A DNA stretch of 38,463 nucleotides from Candidatus Gastranaerophilus phascolarcticola (lineage in GTDB: Bacteria; Cyanobacteriota; Vampirovibrionia; Gastranaerophilales; Gastranaerophilaceae). Below the pieces are notes generated by a model. The model did not search any database. It saw only the letters and a program-made list of their open reading frames with translations, and was not told the origin of the DNA. The position numbers and the translations under genes are program-made. The stretch is from NCBI GenBank assembly GCA_001899335.1, contig MOYE01000004.1, positions 262,264 to 300,726 on the forward strand, written 5' to 3'. Position 1 is the first letter of the stretch, and each line of letters begins with the position of its first letter. Shown one piece after another: positions 24,367 to 32,551 of the stretch.

Positions 24367-24714
24367 TTATTTTGCAAATTCGTCTAAAAAAGCCTTTTCA
24401 ACGTTAAGCGCTTTTAAAGGAGCTTCAGCATCACCTTGTGCCTGATATTTACTTTCAGCTAAATCGCCGATTTCCATAGCCTGTTCACAAAGTTGCGGGT
24501 TGTTCATAAATTGCTGCACATCTGCGTTGATGTTTCCTGCAAAATGAACTTGTGATTGACCTATACGTGCTTGCGGCATATTCGCAAGGCTGTATTCGTT
24601 CATCTGATTTTCTGAAACTTTTACATCAGTTTCAGGCGGATTTGGCGCCGGTTCAGATGCAGGCATAACATTATTCTGTTGTACCGGATTTAAGTTTGGA
24701 TTGATTTCTGTCAT
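24367..24714 (-). CDS. Small hypothetical protein, 115 residues
   Basis: ATG at 24714 is preferred because GAGGAT lies upstream; an in-frame start at 24777 would add 21 residues with no SD. It begins MTEINPNLNPVQQNN, is Pro/Asn/Gln-rich to about residue 40, then contains QSQVHFAGNINADVQQFMN and a helical tail. No signal peptide or known domain. The VHFAG stretch resembles the short Phe-Ala/Gly motifs seen near the N-termini of other lineage-type proteins here. Confidence 0.65.
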   Translation of the reverse strand: MTEINPNLNPVQQNNVMPASEPAPNPPETDVKVSENQMNEYSLANMPQARIGQSQVHFAGNINADVQQFMNNPQLCEQAMEIGDLAESKYQAQGDAEAPLKALNVEKAFLDEFAK

Positions 24715-24856
24715 CGTTCTATCCTCATCCTCTACTACTCGCCCACAAAAATTCTTATTTTCGTGAGCACCATTCATATAAAACCCAAAACAAATTTTTT
24801 TTGCTACTTTGTTAAGAAAAAATTACAAAAATTTATAATCTCATTCTTATTTCTCG

Positions 24857-24871
24857 TTTTCATGATATGAT
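24857..24871 (+). promoter_or_regulatory. Extended -10-like element before the sensor-kinase gene
   Basis: TTTTCATGATATGAT differs by one base from TTTTCATGATATAAT at 10557-10571 before the 52-residue gene. TG-A-TATGAT fits an extended -10, 43 bases before the ATG at 24914. A second candidate, CATAAT, lies just downstream (24879-24884). Confidence 0.4.
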
Positions 24872-24913
24872 TTGCATGTCATAATACAGTAAACAAGAAA
24901 GTAATGCAACCTT

Positions 24914-26029
24914 ATGAACAATTTTAATTTACTGGCTAAACTTAATCCGAATGTTATTTTAAAACACTTGCCAAATGCCGTTATTGTTACTGATTTAAGC
25001 GGTAATATTCTGTGGCTGAACGAAAATACCGCTGCGCTTTTTGAGGGGACTAAAAGCGCTGTTAAAAAACATACTCTTGATGAACTAATTATTAACGGAC
25101 TTGATTCTGTAAAGAGTTCTATTGCAAAAGATGCTCCTGTTGCCACGGCTGCTATTTCTTTAGCGGATGAGGAATTTTTCGTTGAAGTAAGCGCACTTGA
25201 AAACGATGAAAAATATTATATTTCCGTAAGCGATACGACTGCAATTACTAATTTCCTTTCAACTGCCGAAAAATCAGGCAAGCTGAATAAAGATAAAAAC
25301 CAGATGATTTATAAGATTGCGACTGAATTGAAATCGCCTATACAGTCAATCCAAGGCTTTTCAAAAGCGCTCCTTGACGGACTTGGCGGCGAGTTAACGG
25401 AAAAACAGGCAAAATATGCCAGAATTATAAGCAAAAACGCGGTTGATTATCTGTATTTCCTTGATAAATTTATTGAATTTGCACAGACCGAATCAATGTG
25501 TGTTCCGTTGAATTTACAGATTTTTGACGTCGTAAATTCTATACAAAATATTATTAAAGCTAACGATGATCTCTTTGATATGAAAAATATTAAGGTTAAT
25601 TTTGACGCTGAAGAGATTACAAAACGCGCGATTTATTCTGACGAAAACCTCTTAAAAATTATTTTACAGAATATTATTGAGGCGTCTGTTAAACTTACTG
25701 ATTTGGGCTTGATTGATATTAAGTTGTCATATCCTGACCTTGTTGAGGTTAGAAAAAGCGGTATTAACGTAAAAGAGGGTCAGAGTGAAAATTCATATCT
25801 CAAGATTTCTGTAATCGACACAGGCGTAGGCTATACTGAATCTGATTTAGACGATTTGACAGAGCCTTACGTTCACATGCTGCGTTCTAACAGAAAAAAT
25901 TTGGTAAGAACTTTTGGCTTAGGTTCTGCACTTAACGCGGTTAAGGCTTTGAATGGCTCTTGGAATGTTCGTTCTGAAGTTATGCAGGGCTGCGTTATAA
26001 CCATAATTTTACCTATAGAGAAGGAATAA
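24914..26029 (+). CDS. PAS-containing sensor kinase homologue lacking the phospho-acceptor His
   Basis: 371 residues, soluble. Residues about 14-110 form a PAS-like domain (HLPNAVIVTDLSGNILWLNE). The dimerisation helix reads IATELKSPIQSIQGFSKALL, where active kinases have (S)HELRTPL; Thr137 stands in the His position. The ATP-binding domain is intact: N-box LKIILQNIIEAS, G1 IDTGVGYTE, G2 RTFGLGSALN, and a final GCVITIILP. It could bind ATP and signal by conformation, or partner another kinase, but cannot autophosphorylate at the usual site. One base separates its stop from the ABC ATPase gene, indicating an operon. No response regulator is adjacent. Confidence 0.87.
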   Translation: MNNFNLLAKLNPNVILKHLPNAVIVTDLSGNILWLNENTAALFEGTKSAVKKHTLDELIINGLDSVKSSIAKDAPVATAAISLADEEFFVEVSALENDEKYYISVSDTTAITNFLSTAEKSGKLNKDKNQMIYKIATELKSPIQSIQGFSKALLDGLGGELTEKQAKYARIISKNAVDYLYFLDKFIEFAQTESMCVPLNLQIFDVVNSIQNIIKANDDLFDMKNIKVNFDAEEITKRAIYSDENLLKIILQNIIEASVKLTDLGLIDIKLSYPDLVEVRKSGINVKEGQSENSYLKISVIDTGVGYTESDLDDLTEPYVHMLRSNRKNLVRTFGLGSALNAVKALNGSWNVRSEVMQGCVITIILPIEKE

Positions 26030-26030
26030 A

Positions 26031-27017
26031 ATGGGAAATGTCGTTTTAGACAATATCGTTAAAATTTACGACAAAAAACGTGTTATTGATGAGGTGAGCT
26101 TAGAGGTCAAAGACCGCGAATTTGTCGTACTTGTTGGCGCATCCGGCTGCGGAAAATCTACAATCTTACGTATGATTGCCGGGCTTGAAGACATTACTGC
26201 CGGCGAAATTTCGATTGACGGCAGGGTTGTAAACGATATTTCGCCAAAAGACCGCGATATCGCGTTTGTTTTCCAAAGTTACGCGCTTTATCCGCACATG
26301 ACCGTGCGTGAAAATATAGCGTTTGGTTTGAAAATGCGCGGCGTTAAAAAAGATGTTATTGAACAAAAAGTCAAAGAGGCAGCGGAAATTCTTGATTTGA
26401 CCGAATACCTTGACCGCAGACCGAAAGAACTTTCCGGCGGGCAGCGCCAGCGTGTTGCGCTTGGACGTGCAATTGTTCGCAACCCGAAAGTTTTCTTAAT
26501 GGATGAGCCTTTGTCAAACCTTGATGCAAAATTACGTGTTCAAATGCGTTCTGAAATTAAAAAATTGCACGAAAAATTGCAGGCAACTTTTATTTACGTA
26601 ACGCACGACCAAACCGAGGCATTGACAATGGGTGACAGAATTTGTGTACTTGATAAAGGTAAAATTCAGCAATTTGATACACCCGAAAATGTTTATAATA
26701 AACCTGCAAACACTTTTGTTGCGGGATTTATAGGCTCTTTGCCTATGAACTTTATTGACGGTAGTGTAATCGGTCGTGAGGATGTGATTTTGGGTGTGCG
26801 TCCTGAAAAAATGTTCTGCGGGAATGATATAAAATTAAACGTGACGGTTGACTCTGTTGAACTTTTGGGTTCTGAAAAAATAATTTATTTTTCAATCGGC
26901 GAACGCAGGTGCTGCGCAAAAATTGAGGCATCACGCGAAGTCGGAAATACCGTCGAACTCGGCATAGACAAAGCTGATTTGCATTATTTTGATAAAGAAA
27001 CGTTAAAAAGATTGTAA
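26031..27017 (+). CDS. ugpC: ABC transporter ATPase, MalK/UgpC family
   Basis: 328 residues. Nucleotide-binding domain: Walker A GASGCGKST (36-44), Q-loop FQSYALYPHM (81-90), signature LSGGQRQRVALGRAIVR (134-150), Walker B VFLMDEPLSNLDAKLR (154-169), and the switch His in YVTHDQTEALTMGD. A C-terminal TOBE-like region (about 235-328) is shorter than in MalK (about 370). Such ATPases energise several carbohydrate importers at once. No permease or binding protein is in this window, consistent with a shared ATPase. It follows the kinase homologue by one base. The symbol is by family only. Confidence 0.9.
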   Translation: MGNVVLDNIVKIYDKKRVIDEVSLEVKDREFVVLVGASGCGKSTILRMIAGLEDITAGEISIDGRVVNDISPKDRDIAFVFQSYALYPHMTVRENIAFGLKMRGVKKDVIEQKVKEAAEILDLTEYLDRRPKELSGGQRQRVALGRAIVRNPKVFLMDEPLSNLDAKLRVQMRSEIKKLHEKLQATFIYVTHDQTEALTMGDRICVLDKGKIQQFDTPENVYNKPANTFVAGFIGSLPMNFIDGSVIGREDVILGVRPEKMFCGNDIKLNVTVDSVELLGSEKIIYFSIGERRCCAKIEASREVGNTVELGIDKADLHYFDKETLKRL

Positions 27018-27071
27018 TAGCTGCGCAATTTTTGCTTTGGAAAAGCGTTATTAATAATGTGGTAGTGTGTA

Positions 27072-27914
27072 ATGAATAATTTAACGTTAAATTCAAATGC
27101 TTTTAACCGTGATTATCGGTTTGTTCCGACGCAAAGCGCGCCGCAGCATGCTATGCGTGTTCAATTAGACCTGCCGCAAGATGAGGAGTTTTCTACAACC
27201 GCAAAGGCAGTAGGTGTTGCAGGTTTATTGCGTCTCGCGCAGTATGGATTGGAAAAACTTTCCGGTGTTTGTTCTGCTGCACTTATGGCAGGTAAAGAAT
27301 TTGCTCCGCGCGAGGATGTGGAAAAAGTTGCTAACACAATGAAAAAAGAAAAAGGTTTGAGTGCATATATTCATTATATTGACCACAAAAATAAAGTTGG
27401 GTTGCAAAATATGTTCCCGAACCTGTCTAAAAGTTTGGATGTTGTTGCTGATGGACGAAATGCATTTTATACAAATCAGGGAAACTTTGTTGTAGCCCCG
27501 AAATCTAAACCTTCCTTGATTTTGCACGAACTCGGACACGCCATTAATTTTGAAAAAAGTTCGGTTATGAGAGGTTTGCAAAAATTGCGTGTTGTCGGAA
27601 TGTTTGCGCCTATGGCTATTGCGGCATTAAATAACGCTTCCGGTGCTAAGCGTGACGGCAAAAAGAATTTCTGGGAGCGTAACGCAGGTACAATAGGTTT
27701 TTGTGCGTTCTTGCCGACAATTATTGAAGAAGCGGCGGCGTCAATCCGCGGAATTAATGCCGCGAAGAAAACTTTGGGCTCAAGTGCAAATCTTAAAGTG
27801 TTGAAGAAAAATTATTTCTTAGCGTGGATGACTTACCTCCTTGCCGGAATAGGTACCGGTATCGCTGCAAAACTCGCAATAACCGATGTGCCGGATGTCA
27901 AAATTAATATTTAA
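27072..27914 (+). CDS. Membrane protein with HELGH zinc-peptidase motif
   Basis: 280 residues with no named family. A polar leader (MNNLTLNSNAFNRDYRFVP) is followed by a soluble part, then KPSLILHELGHAINFEKSS with zinc ligands His152 and His156 and catalytic Glu153. FLPTIIEEAAASIRG (213-227) supplies a likely third ligand (Glu219 or Glu220), the spacing and EExxAS pattern of gluzincins. Hydrophobic segments at about 174-190, 205-218 and 249-268 suggest a membrane-embedded peptidase. The substrate is unknown. It lies 54 bases after the ABC gene. Confidence 0.75.
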   Translation: MNNLTLNSNAFNRDYRFVPTQSAPQHAMRVQLDLPQDEEFSTTAKAVGVAGLLRLAQYGLEKLSGVCSAALMAGKEFAPREDVEKVANTMKKEKGLSAYIHYIDHKNKVGLQNMFPNLSKSLDVVADGRNAFYTNQGNFVVAPKSKPSLILHELGHAINFEKSSVMRGLQKLRVVGMFAPMAIAALNNASGAKRDGKKNFWERNAGTIGFCAFLPTIIEEAAASIRGINAAKKTLGSSANLKVLKKNYFLAWMTYLLAGIGTGIAAKLAITDVPDVKINI

Positions 27915-27940
27915 AAGGTTGCGTGATATTATTTTTTCGC

Positions 27941-27946
27941 TATCAT
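27941..27946 (+). promoter_or_regulatory. Promoter of prfB (TTGCGT - 16 - TATCAT)
   Basis: TATCAT is followed by AGAGGT and then the ATG at 27953; a -35-like TTGCGT (27919-27924) lies 16 bases upstream of it. The six-base gap to the start codon again predicts a leaderless or nearly leaderless mRNA. Confidence 0.45.
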
Positions 27947-27952
27947 AGAGGT

Positions 27953-29039
27953 ATGGAAATTAAGCAGTTATTAAATGATATAAATAAGCGTTTTGTTGCA
28001 ATAAAGGAGTGTCTTTGACCCTGAAAAGCTGCGTGCTGATTTAGCAAAACTTGAAGAGGAAATGCAATCACCTGATGTTTGGTCTGACAAAAATAAATCC
28101 TCTGAACTTGGTGCCAAAATTAAGGATTTGAAAGAGGTTTTGGGTCTTTTGGACTCTTGGGCTGCCGTGATTGATGATGCTAATGTCGCTCTTGAAATCG
28201 AAGACGGTGAACTTCTTTCAGAAAGCGAAAATGCACTTTTAAAAACGCAGGGCGAAATAGAAAAATTTGAAATCCGACAAATGCTTAATGGCGAATATGA
28301 TGATGCGGACGCGATTATTACGGTAATTGCGGGTGCTGGCGGTACAGACGCGCAGGATTGGGCGAGTATGCTTTTGAGAATGTATCTTCGCTGGGCAGAG
28401 CAAAGGGGTTGGAAAACCGAACTTCTTGATAAACTTGACGGTGAAGAGGCAGGAATAAAATCTGCAACGGTTAAGATTTCGGGGAAATTTGCGTTCGGGT
28501 ATGCCAAAGCTGAACGCGGGGTTCACCGTTTGGTAAGAATTTCGCCGTTCAATGCAAACGGTAAACGCCAAACGAGTTTCGCATCGCTTGAGGTTTCGCC
28601 TATTATCGAGAACTTTGAAAAAAATATTGTAATCCCGCCTGAAGATCTTGAAATCGACACAATGCGCTCCGGCGGTGCGGGCGGTCAAAACGTTAATAAA
28701 GTCGAAACCGCGGTGAGGATTCTCCACAAACCGACAGGCATTGTGGTTAAATGCCAACAGGAACGCTCGCAGCTCCAAAACCGCGAAAATGCTATGCAAA
28801 TGCTTGTGTCAAAACTTCTTGCAATGCGTCAGGCAGAGCACGAAAAGAAACTTGCAGAACTCAAAGGGCAAAACGTTGATGTTAACTTTGGGTCACAAAT
28901 TCGCTCGTACGTGTTCCACCCTTACAAAATGGTAAAAGACCACCGGACAGGATATGAAGTTGGGAACGTAGATGCCGTTATGGACGGTGATTTAGACGGG
29001 TTTGTTGAGGCATATTTAAGAAGCGGCGGGTTTAACTAA
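27953..29039 (+). CDS. prfB: Peptide chain release factor 2, with +1 programmed frameshift
   Basis: RF2 ends translation at UGA and UAA. The first frame runs 27953-28018 ([21 protein letters not shown], then TGA). Ribosomes slip +1 at CTT TGA C (28013-28019) into [15 protein letters not shown], giving 361 residues in all. AAGGAG (28004-28009) sits three bases before the CTT, the internal SD known to stimulate slipping. The second frame has the RF2 stop-codon motif SPF ([10 protein letters not shown]) and the GGQ motif ([17 protein letters not shown]) that triggers peptide release. The site makes RF2 limit its own synthesis. Confidence 0.97.
28004..28019 (+). promoter_or_regulatory. prfB programmed frameshift site
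   Basis: AAGGAG-TGT-CTT-TGA-C: internal Shine-Dalgarno, three-base spacer, slippery CTT and an in-frame UGA followed by C (the weakest UGA context). This is the conserved autoregulatory arrangement of bacterial RF2 genes. When RF2 is scarce the UGA is read slowly and +1 slippage is favoured. Confidence 0.96.
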
Positions 29040-29048
29040 ACCCGCCGC
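29023..29048 (+). terminator. Hairpin spanning the prfB stop, possible terminator
   Basis: GCGGCGGGTTT pairs perfectly with AAACCCGCCGC around AACT. It contains the prfB stop codon and is followed after eight bases by ATTATTTTT, so termination would be imperfect by the usual rule. It also separates prfB from the convergent gene. Confidence 0.5.
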
Positions 29049-29054
29049 CCTGAA

Positions 29055-29555
29055 TTATTTTTCTTGATTTGACTTTTCAAGTTCTTTTTTAGTTTCTTCC
29101 TGTGTTTTTATAACATCCAGTTCCTGATCAATAAGTCCGATTTCAGTATCAAGCCGGTTAATTGATGAAAGAATAAGACTTGCCATTATATGTGCTTCGG
29201 CTTCGCGACCGGGTTCGTGCGGAATCTTACTTTCTAAATAAGCAAGTTTTTCCTCTTGACCCATTTTGGCAAAATCTTCACGAGCATCTTCCGGTACGTA
29301 CTGTGAGTGAATTTTGTCGAGCTTGATTTCAGCAAGTGCTTTCTTGTCACTTAAACCCTGTTTGTATTCCTCCGGTGTTAGACCAGGTGTTCCGTCTGTG
29401 TCCATTGAGGCAACGTAGTTGTAAATCTTTTCAGCCATAAACGGGTTACCTTTGTACTCGGCTTGCCATTGTTTGACAAACTCTGCCTGATTACCCCTGA
29501 CTTTGTTGTACAAATCCTTGGCGCCGATTCCGCCGCCAGCTCCGATACCATCCAT
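29055..29555 (-). CDS. Hypothetical protein with EF-hand-like loop and C-terminal coiled coil
   Basis: 166 residues. It begins MDGIGAGGGIGAKDLYNKVR after an SD (AAGGAG, minus strand). Residues 52-63, DTDGTPGLTPEE, fit a 12-residue EF-hand-type calcium loop (Asp at 1 and 3, Leu at 8, Glu at 12), flanked by helices (EKIYNYVASM and YKQGLSDKK); position 6 is Pro rather than Gly, so binding is uncertain. Residues about 125-166 form a charged coiled coil. No signal peptide. No family recognised. Confidence 0.7.
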   Translation of the reverse strand: MDGIGAGGGIGAKDLYNKVRGNQAEFVKQWQAEYKGNPFMAEKIYNYVASMDTDGTPGLTPEEYKQGLSDKKALAEIKLDKIHSQYVPEDAREDFAKMGQEEKLAYLESKIPHEPGREAEAHIMASLILSSINRLDTEIGLIDQELDVIKTQEETKKELEKSNQEK

Positions 29556-29598
29556 CTTATACTCCTTTCATCTCTCAAGGCACAATCCTTTATAGACA

Positions 29599-29652
29599 TG
29601 TAAAGTAATTTTGTAATACGGAATTGCGTATATATAAAATATATACTTTACA
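29599..29652 (+). promoter_or_regulatory. Inverted repeat TGTAAAGTA...TACTTTACA
   Basis: Perfect 9-base arms at 29599-29607 and 29644-29652, with an AT-rich centre (TATATATAAAATATATA), in the divergent region between the EF-hand-like gene (minus) and xerD (plus). It may be a regulator site or a hairpin; no known box is recognised. Confidence 0.45.
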
Positions 29653-29686
29653 TTTTGTTACAAGTGACACTGACGCACGGGAAAAA

Positions 29687-29695
29687 TGCTAGAAT
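29687..29695 (+). promoter_or_regulatory. Extended -10 promoter (TGCTAGAAT) of xerD
   Basis: TG-C-TAGAAT is followed by TACTAT and then ATG at 29702. The layout matches the promoter of the phosphatase-like gene (TGCTATAAT, six bases, ATG). No SD is present, so a leaderless transcript is likely. Confidence 0.55.
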
Positions 29696-29701
29696 TACTA
29701 T

Positions 29702-30556
29702 ATGCAGGAGTTGGCTCAATATTTAGAATATTTGGAACTTGAAAAGGGCTTGGCGCGGAACACTATTGAGGCGTACGAACGCGATATAGGCGCTTTGTTG
29801 GAACATTTTGGCGGTGAGGTGAGTGCTCTTACCAGGCAGAATATTAATTCGTATATTTATTATCTAAAGGAGAATAAGTATATGGCGACAAGCATTGCGC
29901 GTAAAATTGCCTCAATTAGAGGATTTTTTCGTTGGGCGTGTGCAAACGGGTGTTTTAAAAGCAATCCTACAGAGTTTTTGGAACAGCAAAAGTTACCGAA
30001 AAAATTGCCAAAAGTTCTGACGGTTGAGGAAATTAACAAAATTCTTGATGAGGAGTTGACGGATGTTCAGCGGGTAATTATGGAACTTCTTTACGGCTGC
30101 GGGCTTAGGGTTTCGGAGCTTGCCGGGCTTAATGTAACGGATATAGACCTGCGTGGGAAGTATTTGCGTTGTTTTGGTAAGGGCTCAAAAGAGCGGCTTG
30201 TGCCATTGAACAAAAATGCTATCAAAGCATTGAATAATTTTTATCCTGAAAGAGAATATTTGATTAATAAGTATAATTTGGATACTAAGAAAGTGTTAAT
30301 TCACGAGAGCGGAAAACCCTTTACACGACAGGATATTTACAATTTTATTCACGCGCAGGGGCAGAAATTACATAAGTCAATTTCACCACACACCTTGCGG
30401 CATAGTTTTGCGACGCATCTGCTCGAAAACGGTGCGGATTTGCGGGTTGTACAGGAACTTCTCGGACATAGTGATGTCGCAACAACACAGCTTTATACGC
30501 ATATAAGCAAAAAGCGTCTGAAAGAAGTTTATTTTGCTATAAATGGCAAATTGTGA
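29702..30556 (+). CDS. xerD: XerC/XerD-type tyrosine recombinase
   Basis: 284 residues. N-terminal SAM-like core-binding domain (about 1-88, starting MQELAQYLEYLELEKGLARN) and catalytic domain with all residues of the family: Arg136 (GCGLRVSELAGL), Lys160 (GKGSKERLVP), His230 and Arg233 (SPHTLRHSFATHLL), His256 (LLGHSDVATTQ) and nucleophile Tyr265 (LYTHIS). It resolves chromosome dimers at dif before division. Whether it is XerC, XerD or a single-recombinase XerH-like form cannot be told here. No dif-like site was recognised nearby, and its neighbours do not suggest an integrase of a mobile element. Confidence 0.9.
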   Translation: MQELAQYLEYLELEKGLARNTIEAYERDIGALLEHFGGEVSALTRQNINSYIYYLKENKYMATSIARKIASIRGFFRWACANGCFKSNPTEFLEQQKLPKKLPKVLTVEEINKILDEELTDVQRVIMELLYGCGLRVSELAGLNVTDIDLRGKYLRCFGKGSKERLVPLNKNAIKALNNFYPEREYLINKYNLDTKKVLIHESGKPFTRQDIYNFIHAQGQKLHKSISPHTLRHSFATHLLENGADLRVVQELLGHSDVATTQLYTHISKKRLKEVYFAINGKL

Positions 30557-30571
30557 TAATATGGATATGCT

Positions 30572-31288
30572 ATGCTAGAGTTGTATGTAACGGAAACAGA
30601 GAAGAATACAGGCAAAATAGTTTTTTCTGCAGGGCTTGCGGGTACTATGCAGGCGCTCGGGTATTATACAACGCTTTATAAACCTATTCAGACAGGCGCA
30701 GCCGTTACTAAAGATAACCTTTTAAAATCACGGGATTTGGAGTTTATGAAGTATGTTGATTCCTATATGGAAACTTTTTCAACATATCTTTTTAAGTCTG
30801 ATTCCAGTCCTGTTATTGCTGCGGCGCTTGAGGGTGTAGAAATTGATGTTGACTTGATTTATCAAGATTATATGGCTTTTTCGAAAAATTTCGAATGCAT
30901 AGTGACTGACGGAACTTTAGGGCTTTCCACGCCTATTACGAGAAAATTTCTTGAGGCAGATTTGGTAAAAAACCTTTCGTTGCCGGTTGTTTTGGTTGCG
31001 CCGGCGGAAAGCGTTTCTATAAATAATACTATTATGGCAATTCAGCAGGCGCAAAACAGCGGTGTTGCTTTGCGGGGCGTTGTTCTGTCAACTTCCGCCG
31101 GGCTTGTGGATGAGGAATCTATGACAATCAGGCTTATTCAAGAGTACACCGGCGTTAAGGTTAAGGGGATTTTTAACAAACTGAAAGACGAATTTGAGGT
31201 TAATCCGAACGATATTATTGCAAATATTATTACTGACGTTGATATTCAGGATTTGTTTGGCGTTCCGATTGCAAAGTTAAAATTTTAG
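30572..31288 (+). CDS. BioD-like P-loop protein with degenerate Walker A
   Basis: 238 residues with the dethiobiotin-synthetase / AAA_26 fold. It begins LYVTETEKNTGKIVFSAGLA; BioD has VTGTDTxVGKT here. The Gly at the motif start is Glu8 and the Thr after the Lys is Ile16, so phosphate and Mg2+ binding is impaired, although Lys15 remains. The substrate Lys is kept (LYKPIQTGA, Lys37). Later blocks such as DGTLGLSTPI stand where BioD has EGAGGL.VP. No other biotin gene is adjacent. It is either a highly diverged BioD or a protein with another role. It lies just upstream of waaA. Confidence 0.7.
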   Translation: MLELYVTETEKNTGKIVFSAGLAGTMQALGYYTTLYKPIQTGAAVTKDNLLKSRDLEFMKYVDSYMETFSTYLFKSDSSPVIAAALEGVEIDVDLIYQDYMAFSKNFECIVTDGTLGLSTPITRKFLEADLVKNLSLPVVLVAPAESVSINNTIMAIQQAQNSGVALRGVVLSTSAGLVDEESMTIRLIQEYTGVKVKGIFNKLKDEFEVNPNDIIANIITDVDIQDLFGVPIAKLKF

Positions 31289-31303
31289 GAGTATAATCGG
31301 GAT

Positions 31304-32548
31304 ATGTTAATTTATGAGATAGCTGTTACAATATTATTTTTCGCAGCATTGCCGTTTATTTACGTTGTGCGTGCCGCTAAAGGCAAATTTATGTACGGGT
31401 GGCGCGAAAAATTCGGGATTTTGAACCCGCCTGAAATGAGCGATAAAAGGATTATGTTCCACGGGGTTTCCGTCGGGGAGGTTATTGCGCTCGAAAACCT
31501 TATCAAGAAAACAAAAGAAACTTTCCCTGATTACGAGATAATCGTGACAACAGGTACCAAAACAGGGCAGGACATTGCGCAGAAAAAATACGCGGATGTC
31601 GCAAGTTATATAACTTACTTTCCGTATGATGTGCCGGTTTTTGTGAGAAAGTTTTTGCGCACGGTAAGACCATCAATGGTCTTTATCGCTGAAACCGAGT
31701 TGTGGCCGGCGTTTTCATATTACTGTAAAAAAAGAAATATTCCGCTTTTTATCATCAACGGCAGAATTTCTGATGCGACTTACAATTCGTATAAAATGTT
31801 TAAGTTTTTCTTTGCAGGCATGTTGAAGAATTATACCGGCGTTTACACGCAGAGCCAAATTGACAACGATAAGATGATTAGTATAGGTGCAAACCCTGAA
31901 ACCACAAAGGTTATGAAGAATTTGAAGTTTGATGTTAAAAGAAAAGAATGCGATATTCAAATCGGTCAGGAGTTTGGACGCGTAATCATCGCGGGCAGCA
32001 CGCACGCGGGCGAAGACGAGATTGTATTAAAAGCGTTCTCTGCTGTGAAAAAAGATTTTACAGACGCAAAACTTTTACTTGCGCCGCGTCATCCGCAAAG
32101 AGTTCCGCAGGTGACAGAACTTGTTAAAGAAACCGGCTTGAAGTTTGGTTTCCGTTCTAAAAATGACACGTTCAAGGACAACGAAATCATAATTCTTGAT
32201 ACGCTTGGCGAACTGGGTAAAATGTATGCGCTTTGTGATTTTGCGTTTATCGGCGGAAGTTTTAACAAAACCGGCGGTCACAATCCGTTAGAGGCAGTTG
32301 TTTACGACAAGCCTGCTATTACGGGACCGTCAATCCATAATTTCCGCGATATTTACTGGCTTTTGAGCCAAACAGCGGCAGGAAAAATCGTTCAGGACGG
32401 CGAAGAACTGACCGTTTATATGAAAAAACTTTTAGGAGACGAAGCGTTTTATGCCAAAGCCTGTGAGGATTGCAAAACTGTTTTTGCACAGCAGCAAGGT
32501 GCGCTGGATTTCGTTATAGATAGAATTAAAGAAGAAATAGGAGTATAA
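31304..32548 (+). CDS. waaA: 3-deoxy-D-manno-octulosonic acid (Kdo) transferase
   Basis: 414 residues. It transfers Kdo from CMP-Kdo to lipid IVA, so the organism makes LPS. One N-terminal membrane anchor (about 3-22), then the GT-B (GT30) fold: FHGVSVGEV with catalytic Glu, TTGTKTGQDIA, YFPYDVPVFVRKFL, ETELWP, NGRISD, and in the C-terminal half AGSTHAGEDE, APRHPQR, GGSFNKTGGHNPLEA, and ITGPSIHNFRDI. AGGAG precedes the ATG. It is three bases upstream of plsY and is probably co-transcribed with it. Confidence 0.96.
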   Translation: MLIYEIAVTILFFAALPFIYVVRAAKGKFMYGWREKFGILNPPEMSDKRIMFHGVSVGEVIALENLIKKTKETFPDYEIIVTTGTKTGQDIAQKKYADVASYITYFPYDVPVFVRKFLRTVRPSMVFIAETELWPAFSYYCKKRNIPLFIINGRISDATYNSYKMFKFFFAGMLKNYTGVYTQSQIDNDKMISIGANPETTKVMKNLKFDVKRKECDIQIGQEFGRVIIAGSTHAGEDEIVLKAFSAVKKDFTDAKLLLAPRHPQRVPQVTELVKETGLKFGFRSKNDTFKDNEIIILDTLGELGKMYALCDFAFIGGSFNKTGGHNPLEAVVYDKPAITGPSIHNFRDIYWLLSQTAAGKIVQDGEELTVYMKKLLGDEAFYAKACEDCKTVFAQQQGALDFVIDRIKEEIGV

Positions 32549-32551
32549 AAG

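Noticed and set aside
28239..28799. 186-codon open frame on the minus strand inside prfB
   Set aside because: It lies wholly opposite well-conserved RF2 sequence and has no recognisable features.
29702..30556. Integrase of a mobile element
   Set aside because: The size and domain layout are those of chromosomal Xer proteins; no att repeats, excisionase or cargo boundary were seen around it.
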